NCBI GenBank assembly: GCA_023213315.1 | Contig: JAKCPI010031663.1 | Location: 124,001-188,000 of the forward strand | Length of the DNA: 64,000 nt | Direction: 5' to 3' | From: Euborellia annulipes | Taxonomy: Eukaryota > Arthropoda > Insecta > Dermaptera > Anisolabididae | Program-made: the position numbers and the translations under genes | Notes under the pieces: generated by a model | Databases searched by the model: none | The model's input: only the letters and a program-made list of their open reading frames with translations | What the model was told of the DNA's origin: nothing | Shown here: positions 1 through 12,031 of the stretch, piece by piece | Position numbering within the stretch: the stretch's first letter is position 1 | How the letters are laid out: every line of letters begins with the position of its first letter

Positions 1-575
1 ACCGGTGTGCCCCGGCACCCAAGAGTGCCGCGAAAATGGCTAAGGGGTGCCGCCAGATATTTACATTTTTTTTTTTATAGAAAAAAAAAAACATTCACAC
101 TTTTTTCTCATTTACACTCACACTCACACACACATTCACACAGTCTTTTCGGCAACTCAGGCCATTTAAGACTTTAAACGATATCCGCTATTGATTATAT
201 ACACATATTAGGGGTCCAGGCATTCTTATTTAAGCCATTTGGTATCCAAATGGCTTAAATAAAATCATCGGACTGCCCGGGGTCCGAACCCGCGACGTTT
301 GGTATACGAGGTTAGCACGCTAACCTCTACACCAAACCCCGAGGGCCCCCGAGAGATTTAGATAAACAAAAAAAGAAAAAAAAAAAAAAAGAGGCGGACA
401 AAATAAAATTTTGCTAAAAAAGGTCAAAAGATCAAAACGTAAGCGGCAAATATTTTCCGGAGTACGGAAAAAATTTAGTTTTTGCTAGGGGAAAAAAAAG
501 GGTGCTCCTAGTGTGTAATGTTATTCCCAACGCACCTTTGGGGTGCCGTGAACTTCAAAAGGTTGGGAAACACTG
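1..575. mobile_element. hAT-type element, right end (left end outside window)
   Basis: The right terminus at about 556-575 reads, on the minus strand, CAGTGTTTCCCAACC, a very common hAT terminal motif. The adjacent 'ggggtgccgtgaac' text resembles bases 38-52, so the first ~55 bases look like the same element continuing on the other side of a SINE insertion. The left terminus lies before base 1, so no target duplication can be checked. The element lies downstream of the last visible eIF3c exon. Confidence 0.5.
58..358 (-). mobile_element. tRNA-derived SINE, family 1, near full length
   Basis: On the minus strand the head (about 358-285) has a pol III A-box-like stretch (GGTGTAGAGGTTAGCG) and a B-box (GGGTTCGGACC) spaced as in a tRNA. 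A body with a small palindrome around AAGCCATTTGG and a GTGTGAGTGTGAG-rich tail ending in a poly-A/T stretch follow. The whole interrupts a hAT-like element. It is not a functional tRNA gene because the acceptor arm is not complementary and a long unrelated body follows. Confidence 0.75.
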
Positions 576-640
576 CTCTATATATATAATACAAACCAAG
601 GACCTCATATTGATTATAAAGCATATTATGATTTATTTAC

Positions 641-3600
641 CGTTTGAGTTGGATCGTCAAGAGAGCCCATTAGTTCTTCGTTAATAATCATCTTGCTGAT
701 AAGCGAATGAACTTGAGCTCGAGGAAGCTCGAACATTTCAGAAAGAGCCTCCATTGAAATAGTTGTATAAACATGAGAATAAGTAAAAAGATAAGTTCTT
801 AAAGCTTCATGTTGAATCAAACTACAAAGAAGAGTTCGAACTTCATCCGGGCGTTGCAATAAGTCCCAAACCTAATCAAAAGGAAAAAAAAATGAGTATT
901 ACAAAAGTTAATTATAATCTGATTTAGAATAACCTATAGAAAATTTAAGATTATAAGGAAATAATAAAGAAATAGAATCTATTTATATAATTCACCAATG
1001 TCCGCCTGTCTCGCTCTATTTGGACAAAAATCCCGTTGGAATTTTGAAACGAAATTTTTTATATTTAAAGAAAACCTTCTAGGGATTATTGGAAAATTAT
1101 TTTAATCTAAAAATTCCTATAACTTTTTGAGTTATTAATTCCTAAAGTTACGATTTCTCTCATAGGAAATATATAGAGAAATATTAATGTATTCTTTCCA
1201 TTTGTGTATTCTATGAATGTAAACAAATCCTCCAGCGGGCCATTTGGTATTCTTTTTTTTTTTTTTTTTTCTCAAAAAAACCTTTCGCCCCGGGGGGCAG
1301 GGGGGGGGGGGGAGTTTATTTATTTAATTGAAAATACATAGTATCGATGGCTACCGGGGGGCGTTCCACACGCTGATAGCCGGGGGTCACCAATCCCGAG
1401 CTTTCGCCGTGCTTGGCATTACTTATTTGGTATTCAAATGGCTTAAATAAAATCATCGGACTGTCTGGGATCTGAACCCTCGAATCTTGGTATACAGGGG
1501 CAAGGGCGCTACCAACTACACCAAGCCCCAGGGCCTTATTTCATAATTAAGAAAAGGCGAGAGTACGCAGGCGGGCCCGAGCCAGCTGAGGAGGGTCCAG
1601 GGGCGAAGTCCCCTGGCTAGGCGCGAAGCTAGCCTAAGGCGGTCGCCGCGGCTAGTGGTTAATAAAGTAAGAACTCGATTATCCAGACTTGTCACCTGGC
1701 GACGAGGAGTCGGGAAAAATAAGCAGGTCATTTTGTGTGAAACAAAAAAAAATTTAGCCCACTTGGAAAAGACAGTAAAAATTTTCTTGTACAAAGAGTA
1801 CTTTTTAAATTTTTTCAAATTCTAGATTAGATGGTTTCGAAAAAGATATTCCCCTATATCCAAATACAGTGGCGTACCTAGAAATTTATTGGAGGGGGGG
1901 CTGATGGGTATACCGGGGGTTTGGAGGGTATGGAATTCCCCCTGATAAGAAGGGGGGAAGTTCGGAGGATAAGACTTTTACGATAACCTTTATTATTTCT
2001 TATAATATCTATTGGGGGTCCAGACATTTCTATTTAAGCCATTTGGATACCAAAATCATCGGACTGCCTGGGGCTAAACCTGCGACGTTCGATATAGATG
2101 GTAGGTACGCCAAGCCCGAGGGCTCATAAGCCTTTTTCTAGATCACCTAAACAATCTAGAAATATTTTAAGAGTTGTGCTAAAACTATAGATATTTTATA
2201 ACTTTTACTTTCACTTGAAGGATAACGGGCAATTAGATATGCCCCTGTCCAAATATAACACTTTGGTTGTAAGACAATTATGCAGAAAAATATATAATAA
2301 AATATATAGGTAAGAAAAAGTACCAATAGAAGTTGTCACTAGATAATTCTCATGGGACGATATGTATGTTTTAAATACGTTTTTGTTTTATTATCTATGA
2401 AAAAAATATTTCTTTAAAATTGAAAATACCTTGGCATTCATTTTACTATTGAGGATATAATTCCGACACTGTCTCCAATCTCCGTGCCTCATTGCTTTAC
2501 TAGCAGCAACGACATGTTCCCGCATCGATTCAGGAGGTCCAACAAGAGATTGTCTTTCCGAACTTCGCAATTGTTGATAAAAAGTTTTAGAAATCATCCG
2601 CCGACGCGCATCGAATTCATGAGCCGCCATGTATGGAATTTCAAGTAACATAGCTGATACAAGATAAACGCATCTAAAAAAATAAAAAAAATTAAATTAG
2701 TTTAATTTTTCTTCCTTAAAGATATCTGTTACCCAAAGAAATAGGCAAAGGAGCAAAAATTCAAAAATAATAGATCTTGGTATAAAAACCTCCCACTTTG
2801 TTAAGGGAATACCGAAATTTCGGTGGGATACAGCCAGGGCCTATATCAAATACTGAAATTGAAATACATTTGTATTTTGTATTTTAGATACTTAGATTAG
2901 AGTATTTAGCTCGGTTCAATATTTCAATTTTTTTTTACTTTCTCTTACCTCTATATATGTTAATATATATAGAGAGAAAGTATTGGATTGATGTCAAAAA
3001 TTCGATGTCGATAAATATTTTCTCATGTTTATATATTTTACATCTTAAATTCTAATATATCGGCGGAAGACTCCCTTTCGAAATTAACATGCAAATCAAC
3101 AACAGCCACCAAGATCAATGTTGTTAAGCAACGCCAAGAGCAAAATGAGAATATACATTTTAAAGAGCATCTAAAAAATAATTGATTTTTGAATTTAAAA
3201 AAATTTTGGTGGAAGGAATTTTGAGAAAATCGAAAAAAAGTACATCAATAAAGTACTTTTTGGCCGATTTTGTTCAAAATATTATTTTGAGTGTCCGGGT
3301 GGGTACTTAAATATAAAATTTTAATCCGGTAGCTCAATTCCTTCCTGCTAAAAATCGTTACTCACAGACAGACCAATTTGCCTTTTTTGGACTTAGGGGA
3401 CCTCAAAACATCCCATATTCATCAAAATCTCGACATCGAATTTTTGACATGATCGCAATACTTTCTCTCTATATATATTTCATTCGTATATAGGGTAAGA
3501 GAAAGTAATAAGAAATTTTATAAAGATCGTTTGAATTAATTTGTTCTACGTGTGTCAACAGAAGAACAAAATGAATAAAAAAAATAAGGGTATTTTATGG

Positions 3601-6600
3601 CTGGTGGAATTTGTATCAGGAATGAAAGTTGGAAGAAAACGCAGCCAAAATGTTTTCTTTAAAAATATATTTCAACAGCTGACGTTTAGGCTTTGACCCG
3701 TTAGCTGTTGAAATATATTTTTAAAGAAAAAATTTTGGCTGCGTTTTCTTCCAACTTTCATTCCTGATGGGAATAAAAAAAATGTTTAATTATGTTATAT
3801 ATTTTGTGATAAAGCAAAAGAAAAAGGAGAGCTCAACACAATGTTGAGTTGATTAAAGACCTAAAAGCTTTGTTTTCTTTCGCTTTTCCTGATAATTAGC
3901 TGGCAATAGTTTGTTAAATTTAAGAAATACATTTTCTATTTACTTACTCCAATAATTCTAAATTAACATGCATATGGAACGGCATTTGACGTTGCTTCTC
4001 TATTTTTTCTTGTTCTTTTGATCTTTCCAATTGTCGTTGTGGTAATAATCTGAAAATAATATTTTTTTATTACTCCGATATTAATACCTTTAAAAGATTA
4101 AAAAAAAAAAATAAAAAAATAATAATATTTACAAGATTTTTCAACTTACCCTTGAGCTAACAATTCTTTAACTTTTCCAGTCATCATTAAGTCCACTAAA
4201 CAGGCATGTGCTTCTTTTATATTGCCATGTCTGAAAGCGCAGAGTCCTAATGTCGCCATAGTTCTATTATATAGAATTTGTGTCGGAGGATCAGAGTGTT
4301 GAATTGATTCCTGAAAGAAGAAACAGTAAAGTAATCAGAATTAATGTTTAGAGGAAGACAACCGAGTTTGGAGGTGAAACAAATTTATGTATGGACTTTA
4401 GGAGGGCACATTGAATCTTTAGTCCGAAACTACTGTGGCATTTTAATGTATTTTTTTATGCGGTTTTTTTTTAATGATTTAAATTCGTGAGCATTTTACA
4501 TAAGAGAATGCTTTTTTTTAATATTTTTTAGAAAATGCAAAAAAAAATCTATTATGAAAATTGTAATTTTTAAAAAATATAATATTTAACCTATAATAAT
4601 TAAATAAACTGGTGACCAAGTCAAAAAAAAGCCCTCGGGGTTTGGATAACAAATGGCTTAAATAAGAATGCCTGGACCCCTAATATGTGTATTATGTGTA
4701 TTTATCAATAAGGGATATCGTAAAAGTCTTAACTAGTGTGAGTTGCCGAAAAAGACTGTGTGAATGTGTGTGTGAGTGTCAATGAGAAAAAAGTGTGAGT
4801 GTTTAAAAAAAAAAGTCAAAAAAAAAATTTCGTATTTATTTAAAATTTAACGGCCAAACAGCTCAGATTTTGCAAGAGTGCTGAACTATTTGGCCGTTAA
4901 TTTTTAAATAAATACGAAATTTTTTTTTGACTTAAATACGGAGTAAAAAATGAATAATTTAATTTATTATTTACCTGCAAGTGAGACATCAACATCAAAT
5001 CACGAGCTTGAAACCAATTATCATGTAGAGCATGGTGATAAATATGTGCTAACATAGCCCGAGTTCTTAAACGATCAGTTCCATCTTTTGAATAAATGTA
5101 TGTACATAATTTATTCATAATCTGCACACTAGTTAATTGCTCGGGTGGCAATTCTCCTTGTTTTTGTTTGATCACTTGTGAATCATGTTTATAATAAAGA
5201 TGTTCAATCTAAAAAAAAAAAAGTTTTCTTTAGGTGCATTTTAATTAAGTAAAATAAATTTAAATTAATATTATATATTGGAAAATACTTTTTGTAACAA
5301 GATTGGTATAATAATAAAAATAACAATTTTTTTTTATACTAAATTGAAATATCAATTATTTTAAATAAATACCTTGCGAAGATAAATCCGACATAATTCA
5401 CTGCCTATTCCTTGCCTTTCCAAATATGTTTGCACTTGATCGATAATTTCAACTACTCTAGTTTCATCTTTAAGTCTTTCGACGTATTCATTAGAATGTG
5501 GATCACATTCTTTAAGAAGTTTAGTAAATTCTTCATCAAGACGTTCGACCATCGTTAGGACACACCCTAAAAATAAATATTATATTTTTATGTTATAAGG
5601 CGAGGAGTTCAAAGAAAAAAAAAAAAATTCAGCCCAATATAAATAAATATTTATCTGCCTCTGTCGAGTAGGAAGAAGAGTTCCATATTGCCGGAATATC
5701 AAAGACGGCAAATATATTTGGCCGGATATTTTAAATAAACAATTTAAATTTAATACAAACCTCGAATTCTATATGGCGGTTTTTCTAAAGATTCCGAATC
5801 TTCTGGCATATTATCAGCCAATACTACTTCAGCCGTATCACGCAAAACCTTAAGACTATCTCCAATAAAAGACAATAATTTAGCCCAGAGTTCTGGTCTC
5901 ATTGCGTCACTAACCTGGAAGTATATAAAATATATGAAATAAAAATTTAACTATAAATAGATCGACAACGGAATTTGTCAGTTAGTTTGTAATAAGGTTC
6001 TGATAATATTTTAACATCGAAATGTAAATAAACCAAATAAAACTCCTTTTTTTCAACTAAACCTAGTGTTTACTTTTAATTATTATTAAATTATTTTAGA
6101 ATAAAGAGATTGGAAAGAAATTTTAGGGAATCAGATTTATAAATATTAGAAAAAAAAAATATTTTAAAGGAATTAAAGGTTCTTATTATTACTTTTGGAT
6201 TATAGTCGAATATCGCTGAGATGATAGCAAATAAAATCTTGACTCCAACTGCTGGTCCAAGTTGATGCTGTTCAGATACAGCAAATAATTCATTCAAGAG
6301 TTCAATTTGGACTCGCCTATCAGTCCGTTTTTTTCCTCGGGCAGCTACAATCTCACCAAGTTTTTTAACAACAAGTGGGATATCAATTTCTGCATCTTTT
6401 GCAAACATTTTGGGCTTTTCAGCTGGAATTGCAACACCACTCTAAAAAAAAAAAAATAAAACATTTTTAAATAAGTTATGTGTTTGTGTTTGCCTGTTGA
6501 CTCATTTATGTAAAATTATTTTGTTTAAAACGAAAAATGATCCCTCTAAAGTAGGGGTTCTTAAACTGTGGTCTGACCCCAGGGGCCCGAGATACACTGG

Positions 6601-9600
6601 AATTTCATAAAATGAAAGCTACTTAATTGAATTTATAAAACAAAAAGTAATAGATAATTCCTTTAAAATTTAAAGGAATAAAATAAAAATTTAAAATAAG
6701 GGTGACATAAAATGCGTCTAGTTAGAAAAAAAAAAGTTCAATAGGGGGTCAGCGAACTACACAAGTTTAAGAACCCCTGCTTTAAAGATTAAATATTCGT
6801 TACAGGGGCGTATATAAGGGGAGGGGCCGAGGTGGCCCGGGCCCCTCCCGAAATTTCCCAAACACAGATACATATATAGGGATATACAGACATCAGCGCA
6901 ACAAATTTTTCCGCAGAATGGAAAACTTTGGTTCCGCAAAAAATTCGTCTTTCAAAGTTATAGATATAAAAAATGGGTTATTGATAAAAACGTAGTTAAA
7001 CACAATAAAAAACTCGCAACGATCCCAAGGATCTGAGTCAGGGAGAGAGATTGTTTTTTTTTTTTTTAATTTTAATATTGATTCTGGTTTTAATCTATTC
7101 TCTTTTTTTTATTTAATATTCTATTTTCGGGAATTAATCTAGATTATTAATCGTTTCTAATATAAATTGAATTCTTTTAAAAATATAAATTTAGATATGA
7201 AATTATAAAGGAAATTTGAAATTATTTTTTTTAGAAATATTAAAAAAAGATAATCCCTTATTTTCCCCCTTCCACAATTGAGAGGATACCAGATCGGTGG
7301 TAGACGACAAGCAGAAAATGTAATTCGTTTGCGGGCTGGCAAAGCCCTCAGATCTTCACATTCTTTTGCGGGCTGTAAAGCCGCTAACATCTCTCGATGG
7401 CGGGATAAAAAGCCACTAACATCTTCTCATATCACTTGATAGAAGAAGACGGTCACCACTGGAAACCGAATTGTCGAGAAACGTCCGCCTTCACTTGCGA
7501 TTCCGACGAAGGTCTGCCAGATACGACCGAAACGTCAACATATTCCATGCCGAAGCCACCACCAATCAGCAAAATTTTAATTCCTTTTATTTTTTATTTT
7601 TTTAAAATATTTTTCAAATTTTTCAATAAATTATAATTTTTTTTTTTTTAATTTTGCGAGCAGATACTCTCCCTGATTGCATCCCCATCCCGTTTTGGGC
7701 TCTTCAAAAACGCTGCGAACTATTTACTATATTTAAGTATTTAAGGTTACTAAATCGATTATTTTTAAATATTTATCGGATTCTTAACTCTAAAATTAGC
7801 GAATAAACCTGTATAGAAAAGAATCGTATTCAATCGAAACCCAAACATAGATATTTCTGACCTAATTCGACTAAAATGCCCGTATCTTTTACCCGTAATC
7901 AGAGTTGGCAAGTTTTATCCCGCCGAGTATAATACACGGTTTTATAAATGGATAAAACTAGGCTGATGTAAAAAACCAACTTCCTGAAAAAACAGGTTCA
8001 AAGATAAATGAATTTTATTTAAATTCCCCTTCTCGTCGGGTTTGAGCATGCGTTTTATACATTTTATAGGTTTTTTACAGTTTTATCAGAGATTTTTGTA
8101 TAAAACTACAAAATCATGTATAAAACTCAATTCTGCCCGTAATTTTACTTGGCCGACAAGAGGTCTCTTTTCACTTTCCGCATCATATATAGGAAATTTA
8201 ATTTAATGTTTCAAATCTTAAAATGAAAGTAAATACTACACACATATCACACAACAATCATTACTTATAAGACAAGAAAATTATATAGGATCCTTACTTT
8301 AGGTGTAACCCACGGTCCACTAGCATCTTCATCGTCTTCACGCCTTAAACGCTTTTCTTTATCCTTAGCCTTATCTTTTGCTTTCTCTTTCTTTTCTCGT
8401 TTTTCTTCTTCTTCACGATCAGTATGTTTTTTCAAAAATTTTTCTCGAATAGATTGAATACCACCACCTGTTGATAAATATAAATTAAATGTGATGAAGA
8501 AATTAGTGGAGTTATATCAATATCAAATAAATATGTAAATTCTACCTTCTCCATCAGAAGATTCACTTGAAGATTCTTCCGAGCTACCCCAATCTGAATC
8601 AGAATCTTCATCTCCATCATCAGGTCCATCTGCATCATCGCGAGGTCCTAAGTCTCCAATGTCATCATGGAGAAGTGATTCTTTACGAACGATAATTTCT
8701 GATTCAGATTCACTTCCCTCTGAAAAAAATAATATATTAAAATTTAATCACCATCGAGAATCATTCATTCGAGTCTTTTATTGATAATGAACCTAGGAGA
8801 AGCGAAAAATTGAATATTTAAAATTTTTTAAATTTAATAAAATAAACAAAGTTTGAATTTGATTCAAATTTTTTTTCTCTGTTGATATATTGCCTATATG
8901 TTTAATTTTCAAAAATTTTTCCATACCCCAGCCCACAGTAGCTGCTGCTGCTATTTGAGCATAGAGTTATTATAATTTTGTTTATATTTTTTTAAAGAAA
9001 AAAATTAAAAAACATTTTTTATCTTTATGAGTAGCTTAATATGTTTGGGATCCCAAATCACTGGTTCCTGTTGAAAAGCTTCAAGGAATTGCAAGTGAAC
9101 GTCTTTGGTCTATTCACTCATTATGAATCAAATTATAAAATTATGAATTTGAAAAAATAAATCAGAATCACTCAATGAAATTGGAAAACACACTGAAGGG
9201 CTAGCGAGGAAACACGAGAGTTTGGAGGCTCACTTAGGCTGAACGTACCCCGATCGCAAGGGCGGATCCAGAGGTGTTTCTCGGGGGGGGGGGGGGGGGT
9301 AATCTGATGTGACTCGTCGCACAGCACACTATTTTTTTTTAATTTCGGTAATTTAAAAGCGCATTCTGTATTTGTTTGCCAGAATATAAATACACATCAA
9401 ATTTTTAAGTATTAATTTTAAAAATTTTACATTAAAAATAAATTTTTTCGCGAAAAAAAGGTATTTTTTTCGAATCTCGGGGGGGGGGGGGTAAAGGGGG
9501 TAATTACCCCCCCCCCCCCCCTTGTATCCGTCCTTGCCCGATCGAGCAAAAACGTTTTCGAACAAAACGTTTTTGCCTAAAACTGTTTTTTCAATGCTTT

Positions 9601-12031
9601 TCTATGGGTCAACTCACACCGAAGAGACAAAACACAATTGGACATGATTCGACATCATCGAACAAAATGTTTTGTCCGAAAAAGTTTTTTGCTCGATCAG
9701 TGTGCGTTGGAATCGAGCAAAACGTTTTGCTTTTGGCAAAATAATTTTTTTTTTTATAATTTTTAAAACGGGGGCTATTTGGATACCAAATGGCTTAAAT
9801 AAGAATGCCTGGGCCCCAATATATCTATTTTCATAATAACGGCTATCGTATAAAGTATTATATGGCCTAAGTTGCCGAAAAGACTGTGTGTCTGTGAATG
9901 GGAAAAAAGTGAGTGTTTTTTTTATTAAAAAAAAAAAAAAAAATTTTTAAACACTCACATTCACACACAGATACACACTGTTTTCTTGGCAACTCAGACC
10001 ATATAAGACTAAACGATACTCATTATTTATTAATTTACATTTTGGGGGTCCAGGCATTCTTATTTAAGCCATTTGGTATCCAAATGGCTCTGGAGGCAAA
10101 ATGCTCGATGGCAAAACATTTTGCTCGATCGGTGGCGTTGGCATCGAACAAAACGTTTTGCTCTTGGACAAAACGTTTTGTTCGAAATCGATTTTGCTCG
10201 ATTGGTGTGGGTTCAGCCTAAGGGTTTCCTCGTCCTCGAGTCTCGTCTTCTTTAGACTTGGGTACAAAAAACCGCTTCATGAGCGAAGTAAGCCGAGGCG
10301 AGTAGAAGTAGCACGAGGCGGGCTGAGCAAAATCTCCACACTCTCGTTCCTAGGTCAACTGCGTTCAACTTCACGAGAGTCTGGAGGGGCCTTAATGTTT
10401 AATTTAATTAAGTGACCCATCAGCAATATATACACAATTTAATAATACATAATAATTGCTAAATTCAATGAAAGTTTTATGTAAATGTTTATTTACCTTC
10501 TTCATGATGCCCTTCTTCTTCAAAATCCTCGTCAGCTCCTCCATCGGGATTTTCTCTGAATTGAGTAAGCTCCGGTTCAAAATCTTTATTGTATTTTCTC
10601 AATTTTTGTCTTAAGGATGCTAAAGATTTGCTATTTGATTTAGACATATTCTTACGACTTTCACGATCTTCCCAAACCTAATTAAACATATGAATGTTTT
10701 ATTACAAAATCTATTTCAAATAAAAAAATATTATTTTAAAATTAGTTAACAAACCTCTGCTATGAAATCTTCCATTTCAACAAGACATCGAATATAGAAG
10801 CGCGGGGTTACCCCGTGTTCTTCTTTTCTAATAACTGGAAGGGCTTTTGTATAAGCGCGAGATAAATCTTCGAACGAGGACAACATACTAAAAAATTAAA
10901 TATATATAAATTTATATCAAATAAAGGAAAATTTTAACTCATAAAATGTTATTTACCTTGACATGTCCTTAATTTTTTTAAAATTTCGAATATTTTTTAT
11001 TAAATTTGTCAAATCTTCATAACGTTTTTCCTTTGCACTCCGGACAACTCTTTTCGTGTCTTCTTCATCATCGCTAAACTATAAAAAAGCATAAAATTCT
11101 ATTAATTAATATATTAAAATAATAATTATTAAAACTTAAAATGCTAACAAAATCCGAAATGAACCCTAACAACCAGGATATTAAGTATCTAATGGTTAAT
11201 TACGATTTCCCTTGTGATTTTTGCTGTTTAGAGTTTATGATATATTTTAATATTCCTATACTAATGTATATATATGTATAATAATAAATGTAGGCTCGCG
11301 GTTATACGGTAACGAGCGAAACGGTAAAGCAACGCCTGTATGTAGGCTTAAGAAAGTAAAGGGTTAAATTTTTTTTGTTTTTTTTTTTTAAAGTGATTTA
11401 TTTATCTATTAAGCAACATTTCCTTATCAACTCCCTAGGAGGTGTTGAATAAATCACTTAAAAAAAAAAAAACTCCCCTGCAGTTTTTTATAACAAATTA
11501 AAATTGTTAACGAATATCCGGAGAATAAACACCAGGTTTGATGGAACAGTATCACTCTCAAAATTTTATTTTGTAAACATTTCAGTACAAAAAATATAAT
11601 TTTAAGAATGCCCGTCTTAAAAAATCTTCAAAAAATTGGTGAAGAAAAGAGATAGATTCTGTAATTTAATGAAAAACTAAAAATACCTTCTGTGAGGAAG
11701 AATCATGAAATAAGATTTCTTAAATTGTGAGGAAGATTTTCGGTGATTTCCTCCTTTTTTAAGAGCCAGACTATGAATACTAAGATTTTGATTTCACAAA
11801 TTATTTTAATAAATTCTTTTGAAACATGTAAAATAAACTTTGGAGTTTGGAATTTATTTATACTTTACTTTAAATTTAAAAACTGTAGAATAACCATATG
11901 GAAGATTAGAGGTTAGAAATCATAAAAAGTTTTCTTACAATATATTGAGTTGCTGGCTGCCGCTGAATTTGTTCCTCTTCACTTGAGCTATCCGATTCCG
12001 AATCGGAGCCAGTTGCAAAAAAACGACTCAT
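641..12031 (-). CDS. eIF3c: Eukaryotic translation initiation factor 3 subunit C (eIF3c), 3' end missing
   Basis: Core subunit of the eIF3 complex, which binds the 40S ribosomal subunit and recruits mRNA in the cytoplasm. Exons, minus strand: 11939-12031, 10957-11078, 10755-10887, 10497-10677, 8546-8719, 8298-8467, 6193-6441, 5761-5914, 5373-5566, 4975-5208, 4150-4310, 3948-4049, 2430-2673, 641-871. All joins use GT/AG and keep frame, giving 814 codons. The start [20 protein letters not shown] is the typical acidic N-terminus. Exons 4-6 encode an acidic then Lys/Glu-rich linker. [21 protein letters not shown] and the PCI region ending [19 protein letters not shown] are hallmark stretches. The family is about 900 residues, so roughly 80-100 C-terminal residues, probably one exon, lie left of base 1. 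Introns contain SINEs, MITEs and fold-backs. Annotation is from remembered homology; splice sites are inferred. Confidence 0.96.
1425..1535 (-). mobile_element. SINE family 1, head fragment
   Basis: On the minus strand this is a very tRNA-like head: GGGGCTTGGTGTAGTTGG with the A-box, then GGGTTCAGATCCC as B-box, followed by the family body word TTTATTTAAGCCATTTG. The tail is missing. It lies in the last visible eIF3c intron. Confidence 0.7.
1573..1680. repeat. GC-rich insert with two adjacent GCGAAG-loop hairpins
   Basis: In an intron that is otherwise AT-rich, this stretch is strongly GC-rich. It contains CCAGGGG-CGAAGT-CCCCTGG immediately followed by GGCTAG-GCGCGAAG-CTAGCC, so two perfect short hairpins stand side by side. 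I do not recognise the source; it may be a piece of a mobile element. Confidence 0.4.
1870..2000. mobile_element. hAT-MITE terminus fragment
   Basis: Begins CAGTGGCGTACCTAG and runs into a G-rich stretch, which matches the terminal style of the other hAT-type MITEs here (CAGGGGCG...). No opposite terminus or target duplication was found, so it is probably a truncated copy. Confidence 0.4.
2005..2130 (-). mobile_element. SINE family 1, degraded copy
   Basis: The order of family words matches the copy at 58-358: the tail-side word GGGGTCCAG, the TTTAAGCCATTTGG palindrome side, then a mutated B-box and head ending CAAGCCCGAGGGC. Internal deletions have removed part of the body. Confidence 0.6.
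2936..3022 (+). repeat. TTTACTTTCTCTTACC repeat family, 5' fragment
   Basis: Starts TTTACTTTCTCTTACC, forms a short AT palindrome ending in GAGAGAAAGTA, then continues TTGGATTGATGTCAAAAATT. Only the first ~85 bases of the family unit are present. It lies in eIF3c intron 13, facing the longer copy that follows. Confidence 0.6.
3126..3506 (-). repeat. TTTACTTTCTCTTACC repeat family, near full copy
   Basis: Minus-strand copy: the terminal palindrome is at 3455-3506. The word ATGTCAAAAATTCGATGTCG follows, then the remnant of a GTCTGTCTG stretch, the word AAGTACTTTATTGATGTAC and the inner end AAAATGTATATTCTCATTTTG. About ten further copies of the unit occur in this window. No coding capacity is seen. 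Confidence 0.7.
3616..3767. repeat. Near-perfect long hairpin (fold-back)
   Basis: Two arms of about 64 bases, from TCAGGAATGAAAG to CTTTCATTCCTGA, are almost perfectly complementary. The ~25-base centre contains GACGTTTAGGC, a corrupted form of the GACGTTTCGGC motif seen in the ribozyme-bearing fold-backs elsewhere. Lies in an eIF3c intron. Confidence 0.75.
4375..4931. repeat. Unidentified repeat interrupted by a SINE and ending in a hairpin
   Basis: 4375-4620 shares words such as GGAGGGCACATTGAATC with 47560-47585 on the opposite strand. The terminal part, 4815-4931, is a hairpin with arms starting GTCAAAAA and ending TTTTTGAC, containing AACGGCCAAA / TTTGGCCGTT. A second copy of the hairpin's inner arm lies at 47282-47335. 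A SINE (4631-4814) splits the unit. It has no recognisable coding capacity and sits in eIF3c intron 10. Confidence 0.55.
4631..4814 (+). mobile_element. SINE family 1, internally deleted, with target duplication
   Basis: The head is cut to GCCCTCGGGGTTTGG and fused directly to the body word CAAATGGCTTAAATAAG. The family tail (TGTGTGAGTGTC) and a poly-A end follow. It is flanked by the direct repeat GTCAAAAAAAA (4620-4630 and from 4815), as expected for LINE-assisted insertion. Confidence 0.75.
6552..6779. mobile_element. hAT-type MITE with 8-bp target duplication
   Basis: The terminal inverted repeats are TAGGGGTTCTTAAAC and, from the right end inward, CAGGGGTTCTTAAAC. It is flanked by CTCTAAAG (6544-6551) and CTTTAAAG (6780-6787), an 8-bp duplication with one change, which is the hAT signature. 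It is non-coding and lies in eIF3c intron 6. Confidence 0.8.
6803..6965 (+). mobile_element. hAT-type MITE fragment (CAGGGGCGTATATAAG family)
   Basis: Matches the left half of the complete copy at 26797-27061: same start, same G-rich/C-rich turn, and the same words CGAAATTTCCCAAACAC and GGAAAACTTTGGTTC. The right terminus is missing. Confidence 0.65.
7030..7690. repeat. Fold-back-like element with degenerate hammerhead core
   Basis: The outer words TCAGGGAGAG (7037-7046) and CTCTCCCTGA (7667-7676) are inverted. Inside them are long poly-T/poly-A rich arms and a CG-richer centre with repeated GCGGGCT...AAAGCC words (7330-7420). Around 7519-7551 the plus strand has CCGACGA, a GGTC/GACC helix and GAAACGTC, a hammerhead core with U4 replaced by C. 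Lies in eIF3c intron 6. Confidence 0.45.
9257..9536. mobile_element. hAT-type MITE inserted in another MITE
   Basis: It begins CAAGGGCGGATCCAG and ends TATCCGTCCTTG, with G-tract and C-tract subtermini. It is flanked on both sides by CCCGATCG (9249-9256, 9537-9544), an exact 8-bp duplication. An inverted copy of its interior occurs at 28552-28811. Confidence 0.85.
9774..10090. repeat. Hairpin of two facing SINE family 1 tails
   Basis: The left half (9774-9950) reads as the SINE body and tail on the plus strand: GATACCAAATGGCTTAAATAAG, then a GTGTGTCTGTGAATG-type tail. The right half (9950-10090) is the same sequence on the minus strand. The two halves meet at a TTTTTT/AAAAAA junction and can fold on themselves. 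Confidence 0.6.

Larger units (their letters stand above)
9236..10220. mobile_element. Palindrome-rich MITE (AAAACATTTTG family), with nested insertions
   Basis: The ends are AGGCTGAACG (left) and CGTTCAGCCT-like text (right), matching the ends of 20508-20999 and 61453-61862. The interior is made of words such as AAAACGTTTTG and CGATCG...GAGCAAAA, many of them palindromic. Two later insertions, a hAT MITE and a SINE-derived hairpin, account for much of its length. Lies in eIF3c intron 4. Confidence 0.65.

Noticed and set aside
285..358. tRNA-like sequence with A and B boxes
   Set aside because: It is the head of a SINE: the acceptor arm does not pair, and the same head with the same long body recurs at 1425 and 32804.
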